Origin: a virus
Virus record (IMG/VR): IMGVR_UViG_3300032562_000004
Location: 62,001-126,000 of that record
Strand: one strand, 5' to 3'
Length of the DNA: 64,000 nucleotides
A program made the position numbers and the translations under genes. The notes under the pieces were generated by a model. The model worked only from the letters and a program-made list of their open reading frames with translations, did not search any database and had not been told where the DNA came from. Position 1 is the stretch's first letter, and every line of letters starts with the position of its first letter. Below, one piece after another: positions 38,621 through 46,531 of this stretch.

Positions 38621-38628
38621 TATTTATA
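38621..38628 (-). promoter_or_regulatory. Late promoter of the HNH-13-14-15 unit
   Basis: Exact TATAAATA on the minus strand, 22 nt before the HNH gene ATG; TAGGAG follows. Confidence 0.75.
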
Positions 38629-38644
38629 CTTTGTGTGGAAACAA

Positions 38645-38670
38645 AAAACAGGAGTCTAAGCTCCTGTTTT
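38645..38670 (-). terminator. Strong rho-independent terminator
   Basis: Perfect 10-bp stem AAAACAGGAG/CTCCTGTTTT with a 6-nt loop, followed by a T run on the minus strand. It closes the unit of the 91-residue gene, 20 nt after its stop. Confidence 0.92.
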
Positions 38671-38690
38671 AATTAAAAAATTGTTTTAAA

Positions 38691-38966
38691 TTAACAATCG
38701 GTGGCGCCAGCGTAATCACTAAATGTTTTCAATACTGCATAGATTGCTGGAAGCAAATCACCTTTGCCAGCCAAATCTGCTGTGCTGATATAATGAGCAT
38801 TTTCTTTAACAGTTGCCATATTGGCCTGACGTGCTGCTTCATTATAATAAATAGCTACTTGAACTTGTAATTGGTCTTTAGAACCAAAAAAGTTAGTAAC
38901 ACGAGCATATGCTTCAGGTGCTGGTTGACCAAATTGTGTTGTTGGTAAATTTAATTGTAATGCCAT
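38691..38966 (-). CDS. Unknown 91-residue protein, single-gene late unit
   Basis: MALQLNLPTTQFGQPAPEAY onward, then FFGSKDQLQVQVAIYYNEAA and a helical C-terminus LLPAIYAVLKTFSDYAGATD. An exact late octamer and AAGGAG stand before it and a perfect terminator after it, so it is probably made late and in quantity. A small virion or baseplate-associated component is likely. I have no firm family name. Confidence 0.65.
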   Translation of the reverse strand: MALQLNLPTTQFGQPAPEAYARVTNFFGSKDQLQVQVAIYYNEAARQANMATVKENAHYISTADLAGKGDLLPAIYAVLKTFSDYAGATDC

Positions 38967-38993
38967 GGTAAATCTCCTTTGTTGTTGACTGCT

Positions 38994-39001
38994 TATTTAT
39001 A
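38994..39001 (-). promoter_or_regulatory. Late promoter of the 91-residue gene
   Basis: Exact TATAAATA on the minus strand, 28 nt before the ATG, just after the stop of the giant fibre gene. Confidence 0.75.
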
Positions 39002-39009
39002 CTACTATT

Positions 39010-42000
39010 TTATGCTACTTCTACGGTTTGAACTCTTGCCACCCAATGAATAGTTGTGGCGGCCACGCCTATTCCGTTAATACTAAGAGCACCATTGGTG
39101 GTATCTGCTGTTGCGGTACAATTTCCAACAGTTCCCCAACCTTGAGATATTGCACCAGAAGTGGCTCCAAGTAAAGTTACTGTAGGTGATCCTACTAAAG
39201 TGGTTGATGCTGCTGAAGATCCTCTTGTTATTAATCCTTCAAGTTTCCATGAAGCCGCATCGCCTGTCGAAGTATTACGACCTACAACATAAGCAACATA
39301 ATTATATGCCCAATTATTTGGTAGTGTTACAAGAGAATTTGTGGCTGGAGAAAATAATCCTGCTGTTAATTGAGTGGTTGAAGAAGTTGTAGTGGTTGCC
39401 AATAACATATATGTGCCAGATTGTGCATCACCTTGAGCCGCAAAACCTCCAGCACTATGGGCATATGCGCCAGCAATACTTCTTGTTGTAGAGTTCCATC
39501 CAGCAAGAATGCCACTACAATAGCTATTACTCATGTTTCCATAACCACCACCAATAAATGTAGCGGTGTTTGTTGATCCGTTAGAAACTCCCGAGACCAC
39601 TGCAGCTCCGGTACCTGATGCGGTGTTAAAGTTTCCTGCTGCAGCACTTGTTCCAATAAATGATCCATAACCAGAGGCAAGATTTCCGTAACCGCCACCA
39701 ATAAATGAATAATTTCCTGTTGCTTTATTTCCTTGTCCGCCAGTTACAGTACTCCAGTCACCTGATGCTAAGTTTCCGTTTGCTGCAGTGCCGGCATCAC
39801 CGCCACCACCAACAAAACTGTATGCTCCGTTGGCAGAATTATTACCCCCACCAACCACAACGCCATGAGGAGTGTAGAAAGATAACGTTGGTGTTCCGTT
39901 TGCACTAGCATTTTGAGAAAGTGTAAGAGATGTTCCGCTAATGGCGGTTACATAAGTATCATTTGGATAACTTACAATACCTGTACCACTTACTAATTGA
40001 CCAACTTTGATCGCAGAATTTGAACCAGCAAGAGTTACAGATGTATTTCCAGATGTTACTCCATTTGCTGCGGCCGCTTGAGTTGTTACTGCAACTTGCG
40101 CTGTACCCGCATTGGTAAACCCACCACCAATAAAATTGTAATATCCTTTGGATGAATTTAAAAAACCGCCAACTGAAATTGCATATTGGCCTGATGCGCT
40201 ATTTTGCAATCCACCAGAAATTATTCCATATCCACCATTGGATATATTTCCAGAACCTCCAGATACTACAGCTGCATATCCAGTAGAAGTATTATATGTT
40301 CCGCCACCTAAAAAACAAAGAGTTCCACCGGCTACTTGAGAAGCCGTACTTCTAACAGTTTGCCAATCAACAGCATTAGGACCTCTAGCATTACCACCAG
40401 TAGCTGTAGAAGTAGTTGCTTGTGCTTGTAGTGCGCCTGTTCCTGCTGGAGAAACATAAAGAGAACCATCTGATTGAAGTCCTAGTCCTGCTACTCCACT
40501 AAAGGATAGGGTAGGAGTTCCGTAGATTGCTGTGGTTGTTGTTGGGATGTAGGTGTTGGTTACAGAACCAATTTCAAGCTGTGCGCCCCAAATATAAATT
40601 CCATAACCAACAGTTCCAGCATAAGTATTTGTTCCTCCAACCGCAGGACCAAAATCCAGATACAAAGGATTTATGCCAGAAATTCCAGTAATAGTAACAC
40701 TACATCTATACCAACCATTACCTGCATTAGTTATGTTTGTTGAATATAAATTTGAACCTGTTGAAGAAACTATTGTTCCATTTGATAAATTTATATAAAC
40801 AAATATATTGCCATTTTGAAAATAAAACTGTGTTCTTTCTGCGGCTTTTACATATAATGAAAAGGTATATTGCATTCCAACAGAAACACCACTACTTAGT
40901 GGATTAACAGTTAAACCAAAAAAAGTAGTTGTTGCAGTTTCTTGGATTTTTGTAGCGGTGCTACCGCCTATTGGGTCTGATTGTCCAGTAGAAAGCGTAG
41001 TTCCTGTTGTTGTTCCCCACGGAGAAACAGTAAAAGTTTGTGACTGAGTAAATAAATTTGTACCAGTACCTTTTAATACTTCTGTCTGTCCTGTAATAAT
41101 TCCGTTAAATACTCCGTTTGAAGCATAAACATCACCACCAACTCCTAATCCACCAGAAATAACTACAGAACCAGTTGTGTTACTTGTACTTGGGGTTGTA
41201 TTAGAAAATGTTGTTTGATTATTTGTTGTATATGTACTACCAAGATTCTGTAAGAATATTCCATTACCAGAATTTTGATATGACGTTACTTCAATTACCG
41301 CATTTGCATATGGCGGAGATGAAAGAGTAATTATGTTACCGGTAAGTGTGTAAGCTGTTTTTAATTGTGTGACACCATTTAAGTTAACTGATGTATAGTT
41401 AATATTTTGTGGTGTTTGTGATAATGTAAATGTATTACCGGTACCATTAGCAGTAAATCTATCAACAGCAAGAATAATTCCTGTAGTGTTAGCAAAGAAA
41501 GAAATACCATTTGAATTTAAAATATTGCTTGCGTAAATATTTCCTGAAAAAAATGTATTTGCAGCGTAAATGTTAACGTTACCTGTACCTTTAGGTGTAA
41601 TATTAATATCAATGTTTGTATTGGCACCTTGAGATGATAATACAGGACCACTATTTGATGTGTTACCAGAAACTTGTAAGAAGTTTACAGAAGATGTTGG
41701 TGCAGTAATGAATAAAGCATTGGCCGTATTTGCTAAAAATCCAATAGAACCTGTGGTTGGAAAATACATTCCAATGCCTGAGGTACCTACAAGTCCGTAA
41801 GAAGGATTTGTAGTTGTTCCAGCACCTGCTTGAACTTGTGTTGTTCCATATAATGTTGTTGTTGAAACGCCGGCACTAAATGTAAAAAGTGATCCACTAG
41901 TTTTAGTAAATGAGCCATCACCTAAGAAAATTGTTCCTGAATTTCCTGTTGTGGCCAATCCATTATTAATTGTGAGTGAACCACCAGTAGAGTAAATTGG

Positions 42001-45000
42001 ACCAGCAACACCAATACCACCAGAAACTACAAGAGCACCAGTAGTATTACTGGTTGATGTTGTGGCACTCATCACAGTAAGATTGCTGGTTACGTTAGTT
42101 GAAGATGTGCCTGCTGGTGAAACATATAAAGAACCATTCGAAGCTAAACTTAATCCTGCTACTCCACTAAAGGATAGGGTAGGAGTTCCGTAGATTGCTG
42201 TGGTTGTTGTTGGGACATAAGTGTTGGCTACTGTACCAAATTCAAGCTGTGCGCCCCATAATAATATGCCACTTGTACCATCACCAGCAAATGATTGGTC
42301 ACCCAACGCATAAGTGCTTTGAATTTGCCAATATAATGGTGGAACTGTTGAAATTGTGGCATTTCCAGTAATTACTAATCTATACCAGCCTGTAGCACCA
42401 CTTACAGCAGTAATAGTTGCTGATGTTGCAGTTCCATTTGTTACTGTTCCAGCTTGAACATCAAAAACAGCAGTTCCTGCCGTATTTCCACAGTTTAAAA
42501 ACAAATACCTATAACCATTTGCTTTAGCATATACACTCATTGTATATGTGGCACCGCTACTAACAGAAGCAGTTATTGGACTATAAGTTCTATGAAGTCC
42601 ATTAGTTGTGTTTGGTACTATATTTGTAGCTGTTGTTGTTCCATCTGGTGCAGTAGAAGCATTATCTGTTCCTGTCACATTTGCTGAACCGCCACCACAC
42701 CAATAACTAAATGCTTGCGACCTGTTAAATAAATTTTCCCCAGTACCTTTTAATACTTCTGTCTGTCCTGTAATAGTAGTAAATGTACCAGTAGAAGCGT
42801 ATAAATTTCCACCTACTCCTAAACCGCCATTAACAATTAAAGCTCCAGTAGTATTTGATGTGCTTGGTGTTGTATTGGAAACATATACTGTTGCAGCGGA
42901 GTTTGTTGTAATTATAGGACCAAGATTTGCTACAGCATTATTGGCAGTTAAAAATGCAACGTTGGCATATTGATTAGACGCATTAGCTTGAGCATAAGCC
43001 GAAGTTGCATATGTGTTAGTTGCGTTTGCTTGGTTGTATGCTGATGTGGCATAATTATTTGTTGCGTTAGCCTGAGCATAAGAAGATGAAGCTAAACTGT
43101 TTGCTGAATTAGCTTGGTTATATCCAGATTGTGCTAAATTATTGGCAGCATTGGCTTGGTTATAACCAGATTGCGCTAAACTATTTGCTGCGTTAGCTTG
43201 ACCATAAGCAGAAGTTGCATAAGTATTTGTTGCGTTTGCTTGGTTATAAGCCGATGTAGCATAGTTATTGGTAGCATTAGCTTGTGTATATGCAGAAGAA
43301 GCTAAATTATTTGCCGCATTAGCTTGAGCATATGCAGAAGAAGCTAAATTGTTTGCTGCATTAGCTTGATTATAACCAGATTGCGCTAAACTATTGGCAG
43401 CATTAGCCTGTATATAAGATGAACCCGCTAAACTGTTGGCCGCATTAGCTTGACCATAAGCAGAAGTGGCGTAATTATTAGTAACATTAGCTTGAGCATA
43501 CGCTGAAGTTGCGTACTGATTGGTAGCATTTGCCTGAGCATAAGCTGCCTGAGAGTATATTTGATTGGCAGATATCCAAGAATTTTGTGTTGCATTAACG
43601 CCTGACATAATAGTAATGCTTGAATTGGCGTAAGAACTAATAGCATTAGCTTGGTTATATGCTAATTGTGTATAATTACCTAATTCAATATTATTAATTG
43701 TTGCTGTGGGAGATATAATACCTCCCGTTTGAATTGAATCATATACTAAATTAGCTTCAGCCCAATTAACAACTGTACTAGGTTCTGTAGAAACGTTACT
43801 AAAGAATGTCCATGTACCATTATTATGATTACGAACAACACCAGTATGTTGATATTTGTTTGCAGAACCACCAACAAAATGACCTACAATTCCAAGGTCT
43901 AATGTGTTTGAATTGTTATTTGCCGCCAAGTAAATAATTGAATCATTTACTGATAATGTATTAGAGGCAACAAGTGTTGAGTTTCCACTTAAATAAATGT
44001 TACCTGAAACATTGATGTCACCAGTAAATATAACAGAACCGCCAACAGTACCACCAGTTTTAACAAAAGTATTACCTACGTTTGCAGTATTATAAGCATT
44101 TTGAATAATTGTATTTTGTGCTAAATCAACTCCTTCAATAACAGTCATTCTGTTATTTTGAGAAATGTCAACACCTTGAATTACAACAATGTTTGCTTGA
44201 GCAGAATTTGCTTGAGCATATGCTGATGTTGCATATGTATTGGTCGCATTTGCTTGGTTGTATGCTGATGTCGCATAATTATTGGTAGCGTTAGCCTGAC
44301 CATATGCTGAAGTGGCATAGGTATTGGTAGCATTTGCTTGATTGTATGCTGAAGTTGCATAATTATTAGTAGCATTAGCTTGAGCATAAGAAGATGAAGC
44401 TAAACTGTTTGCTGAATTAGCTTGGTTGTAACCAGACTGTGCCAAACTATTTGCTGCATTAGCTTGGCCATAAGCCGATGTGGCATAGGTATTAGTAGCA
44501 TTGGCTTGACCATAAGCTGAAGCTGCATAGGTATTGGTAGCATTTGCTTGATTGTAAGCCGAGTTAGCAAAAGTATTAACTGCCAATAAACTAGCATTTT
44601 GTGTTAAATCAATTGCAAACAATGATACAATATTGGCATTAGCAGATGCCATGGCACTTTGTAATAAACCAATGTTAGTATTTTGAGTTACATCTACACC
44701 TTGAGTATAGACTGTATTAGATTGTGCAGAGTTTGCTGTATTATAAGCCGAAGTAGCATAATTGTTTGTTGCATTGGCTTGACCATAGGCTGACGTAGCA
44801 TAGTTATTGGTGGCATTGGCTTGGTTATAACCAGATTGAGCTAAACTGTTAGACGCATTTGCCTGATTAAAACTAGATTGAGCCAGATTATTTGCTGAAT
44901 TAGCTTGACCATAAGCAGAAGTTGCATAGGTATTAGTAGCATTGGCTTGATTATATGCCGATGATGCGTAAGTATTGGTAGCATTTGCTTGATTGTAACC

Positions 45001-45807
45001 AGATTGAGCTAAACTATTTGTTGCATTAGCCTGACCATACGCTGATGTGGCATAGGTATTGGTAGCATTTGCTTGATTGTATGCTGAAGTTGCATAGGTA
45101 TTGACAGCAGTAATATTAGTATTCTGTGTATTCTCAATGCCTTGAAAATAATTTACATTAGAACTTAGATTATTAATTACAGAACCAATATTGGTGTTTT
45201 GTGTTAAATCAACACCAAGAATATAAGCAATATTAGCGTTAGCAGTATTCAAACCACCTTGTAGATATACTGAATTTGTTGTAGCAGTATTTGCTTGGTT
45301 GTAACCAGACTGAGCAAAAGTATTTACCGCTGTAATGTTTGTGTTTTGTGTGTTTTCAATGCCTTGGAAATAAAGAACATTAGAACCTAAATTATTGGTT
45401 AAAATACCAATATTAGTATTCTGTGTATTATCTACACCTTGTGTATAGACTGTATTAGAAGCTGCTGAATTTGCCTGTAAAAATGCCGCATTAGCTGTGT
45501 TAAAAGCAGGTTGTACTTGTGGTGCTACATTATTGGCCGCATTAAAAGCAGATTGTGCCAAACTTGTGGCATATGTAATATTAGTATTTTGAGTTACATC
45601 TACACCTTGTGTATAGACTGTATTGGATTGAGCAGACCTTGCAATATTGGCAGTTTGCTGATCCGTAACAGATAACACACCATAAGTATTGGAACCAATA
45701 TAGAGCGTATTGGAAACAAATGAGTATGCTAATTGACCATCTAATAATGTACTTGGTACTGTATTACTGTATGACCGTAATATTTGAATATTTGCTGTAT
45801 TGGCCAT
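39010..45807 (-). CDS. Giant repetitive tail fibre-like protein (2265 residues)
   Basis: The ATG at 45805-45807 (MANTANIQILRSY) shares a base with the upstream stop (TGATG); a TTG just before it is ignored. Residues about 60-560 and 740-960 are arrays of a 14-residue unit of the type ATNTYATSAYGQAN, interspersed with NTVYTQGVDVTQNTNI units. A shaft-like beta segment (NTLSVNDSIIYLAANNNSNT) lies between. Two copies of a jelly-roll, lectin-like module follow (about 1020-1210 and 1580-1770, each ending in YxPTTTTAIYGTPTLSFSG). Then come YadA-head-like repeats (about 1800-2110, units like GGYGNLASGYGSF) and a C-terminal cap ending WVARVQTVEVA. It is probably a trimeric side fibre or whisker with sugar-binding modules. 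No enzymatic motif seen. Confidence 0.8.
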   Translation of the reverse strand: MANTANIQILRSYSNTVPSTLLDGQLAYSFVSNTLYIGSNTYGVLSVTDQQTANIARSAQSNTVYTQGVDVTQNTNITYATSLAQSAFNAANNVAPQVQPAFNTANAAFLQANSAASNTVYTQGVDNTQNTNIGILTNNLGSNVLYFQGIENTQNTNITAVNTFAQSGYNQANTATTNSVYLQGGLNTANANIAYILGVDLTQNTNIGSVINNLSSNVNYFQGIENTQNTNITAVNTYATSAYNQANATNTYATSAYGQANATNSLAQSGYNQANATNTYASSAYNQANATNTYATSAYGQANSANNLAQSSFNQANASNSLAQSGYNQANATNNYATSAYGQANATNNYATSAYNTANSAQSNTVYTQGVDVTQNTNIGLLQSAMASANANIVSLFAIDLTQNASLLAVNTFANSAYNQANATNTYAASAYGQANATNTYATSAYGQANAANSLAQSGYNQANSANSLASSSYAQANATNNYATSAYNQANATNTYATSAYGQANATNNYATSAYNQANATNTYATSAYAQANSAQANIVVIQGVDISQNNRMTVIEGVDLAQNTIIQNAYNTANVGNTFVKTGGTVGGSVIFTGDINVSGNIYLSGNSTLVASNTLSVNDSIIYLAANNNSNTLDLGIVGHFVGGSANKYQHTGVVRNHNNGTWTFFSNVSTEPSTVVNWAEANLVYDSIQTGGIISPTATINNIELGNYTQLAYNQANAISSYANSSITIMSGVNATQNSWISANQIYSQAAYAQANATNQYATSAYAQANVTNNYATSAYGQANAANSLAGSSYIQANAANSLAQSGYNQANAANNLASSAYAQANAANNLASSAYTQANATNNYATSAYNQANATNTYATSAYGQANAANSLAQSGYNQANAANNLAQSGYNQANSANSLASSSYAQANATNNYATSAYNQANATNTYATSAYAQANASNQYANVAFLTANNAVANLGPIITTNSAATVYVSNTTPSTSNTTGALIVNGGLGVGGNLYASTGTFTTITGQTEVLKGTGENLFNRSQAFSYWCGGGSANVTGTDNASTAPDGTTTATNIVPNTTNGLHRTYSPITASVSSGATYTMSVYAKANGYRYLFLNCGNTAGTAVFDVQAGTVTNGTATSATITAVSGATGWYRLVITGNATISTVPPLYWQIQSTYALGDQSFAGDGTSGILLWGAQLEFGTVANTYVPTTTTAIYGTPTLSFSGVAGLSLASNGSLYVSPAGTSSTNVTSNLTVMSATTSTSNTTGALVVSGGIGVAGPIYSTGGSLTINNGLATTGNSGTIFLGDGSFTKTSGSLFTFSAGVSTTTLYGTTQVQAGAGTTTNPSYGLVGTSGIGMYFPTTGSIGFLANTANALFITAPTSSVNFLQVSGNTSNSGPVLSSQGANTNIDINITPKGTGNVNIYAANTFFSGNIYASNILNSNGISFFANTTGIILAVDRFTANGTGNTFTLSQTPQNINYTSVNLNGVTQLKTAYTLTGNIITLSSPPYANAVIEVTSYQNSGNGIFLQNLGSTYTTNNQTTFSNTTPSTSNTTGSVVISGGLGVGGDVYASNGVFNGIITGQTEVLKGTGTNLFTQSQTFTVSPWGTTTGTTLSTGQSDPIGGSTATKIQETATTTFFGLTVNPLSSGVSVGMQYTFSLYVKAAERTQFYFQNGNIFVYINLSNGTIVSSTGSNLYSTNITNAGNGWYRCSVTITGISGINPLYLDFGPAVGGTNTYAGTVGYGIYIWGAQLEIGSVTNTYIPTTTTAIYGTPTLSFSGVAGLGLQSDGSLYVSPAGTGALQAQATTSTATGGNARGPNAVDWQTVRSTASQVAGGTLCFLGGGTYNTSTGYAAVVSGGSGNISNGGYGIISGGLQNSASGQYAISVGGFLNSSKGYYNFIGGGFTNAGTAQVAVTTQAAAANGVTSGNTSVTLAGSNSAIKVGQLVSGTGIVSYPNDTYVTAISGTSLTLSQNASANGTPTLSFYTPHGVVVGGGNNSANGAYSFVGGGGDAGTAANGNLASGDWSTVTGGQGNKATGNYSFIGGGYGNLASGYGSFIGTSAAAGNFNTASGTGAAVVSGVSNGSTNTATFIGGGYGNMSNSYCSGILAGWNSTTRSIAGAYAHSAGGFAAQGDAQSGTYMLLATTTTSSTTQLTAGLFSPATNSLVTLPNNWAYNYVAYVVGRNTSTGDAASWKLEGLITRGSSAASTTLVGSPTVTLLGATSGAISQGWGTVGNCTATADTTNGALSINGIGVAATTIHWVARVQTVEVA
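42960..43560 (-). repeat. 42-bp tandem repeat array (distal)
   Basis: About fourteen diverged copies of a 42-bp unit encoding ATNxYATSAYxQAN or ANSLAQSGYNQAN. Synonymous positions differ between copies while the protein pattern is kept. Confidence 0.85.
44190..45110 (-). repeat. 42-bp tandem repeat array (proximal)
   Basis: A second, longer array of the same 42-bp unit, broken once near 44580-44720 by a QGVDVTQNTNIG-type spacer. Such arrays can expand or contract by recombination. Confidence 0.85.
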
Positions 45808-46046
45808 CAAAAGAATCCGTTGTCAAAATTTAAAGGGACAATAAAATTAATTGGTTCCACAACAAAAGAATTAGTTGCCTGCTTATACACAATAACATCA
45901 TTATCAGCGGCTATTGACATATTTAAATCACTAGAAGCTTTTAATGTGTTTTGACTACCATATTGAATAGCCGCTGCGGTAGGTGCCGAAGCAGGACCTA
46001 CTTGGACTTTGATTGTTGCTGGTGGAGTAATTGTAACATTTGGCAT
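45807..46046 (-). CDS. Unknown small protein upstream of the giant fibre
   Basis: A 79-residue protein: MPNVTITPPATIKVQVGPAS, then IQYGSQNTLKASSDLNMSIA and an aromatic end LNFDNGFF. Low-complexity start, beta-like middle. It is cotranslated with the giant fibre gene (TGATG), so perhaps a fibre-attachment or assembly component; inference only. Confidence 0.55.
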   Translation of the reverse strand: MPNVTITPPATIKVQVGPASAPTAAAIQYGSQNTLKASSDLNMSIAADNDVIVYKQATNSFVVEPINFIVPLNFDNGFF

Positions 46047-46055
46047 TAACTACTC

Positions 46056-46391
46056 CTAGTGAGAAGAGGATGGAGAAACGTCAACAATACCTTCTAATAT
46101 TCTAGTCACATTATTGTTTTGGTCAATAATTTTTGTATCATAAACGTAACGACCACCAGGAATATTGGCTGTCGTAGGAGCATCTAAAGAAAGAGTAATA
46201 GTACCATTATTGGCATTAATACTACAAGTAAAGATTGCTGTGGCATTGGCTGTGGTGTATGAACGTCTCATCATACTGTTAGCCGAGTAACTGCAGAGAT
46301 TATAGATGTTACCATACACGTCATCCAGAGTGATGGTAGTATTGAATGTCGTACCTTGTTCCAAGTATAGATTTTGATATGCAGCTGGCAT
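46056..46391 (-). CDS. Virion-associated Ig-like protein, 111 residues
   Basis: MPAAYQNLYLEQGTTFNTTI onward, with NLCSYSANSMMRRSYTTANA and DAPTTANIPGGRYVYDTKII. The all-beta pattern with a GRYVYDxxI strand resembles the N-terminal domains of small phage baseplate or fibre-adaptor proteins that fold like immunoglobulins. Late octamer at 46423-46430 precedes it. Role in attaching the neighbouring fibres is plausible. Confidence 0.55.
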   Translation of the reverse strand: MPAAYQNLYLEQGTTFNTTITLDDVYGNIYNLCSYSANSMMRRSYTTANATAIFTCSINANNGTITLSLDAPTTANIPGGRYVYDTKIIDQNNNVTRILEGIVDVSPSSSH

Positions 46392-46422
46392 TTTAGATTC
46401 CTGAATTCATTATTCTAGTGGA

Positions 46423-46430
46423 TATTTATG
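46423..46430 (-). promoter_or_regulatory. Late promoter candidate of the giant-fibre unit
   Basis: CATAAATA on the minus strand, about 32 nt before the 111-residue gene; fits NATAAATA. Confidence 0.5.
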
Positions 46431-46448
46431 TAATTTCCACTTCAGCCT

Positions 46449-46531
46449 AAAAGTAAAATCGCTTTTTGGATTCTTGGATTTCATCTCCGGAATTTGGAGG
46501 CCGGAACGCAAAAATTCGAAATTTTACTTTT
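46449..46531. repeat. Intergenic inverted-repeat element
   Basis: AAAAGTAAAAT (46449-46459) is perfectly inverted as ATTTTACTTTT (46521-46531), which spans the stop codon of the 660-residue fibre gene. The 61-nt interior is GC-richer and can form competing small stems: CTCC/GGAG (46485-46488/46496-46499) or CCGG/CCGG (46487-46490/46501-46504). It may end the fibre transcript without a T run or be an RNA-processing site. Confidence 0.45.

Noticed and set aside
42960-45110. CRISPR-like or non-coding repeat array
   Set aside because: Repeats have a 42-bp period, stay in frame and encode a regular 14-residue pattern inside one long gene.
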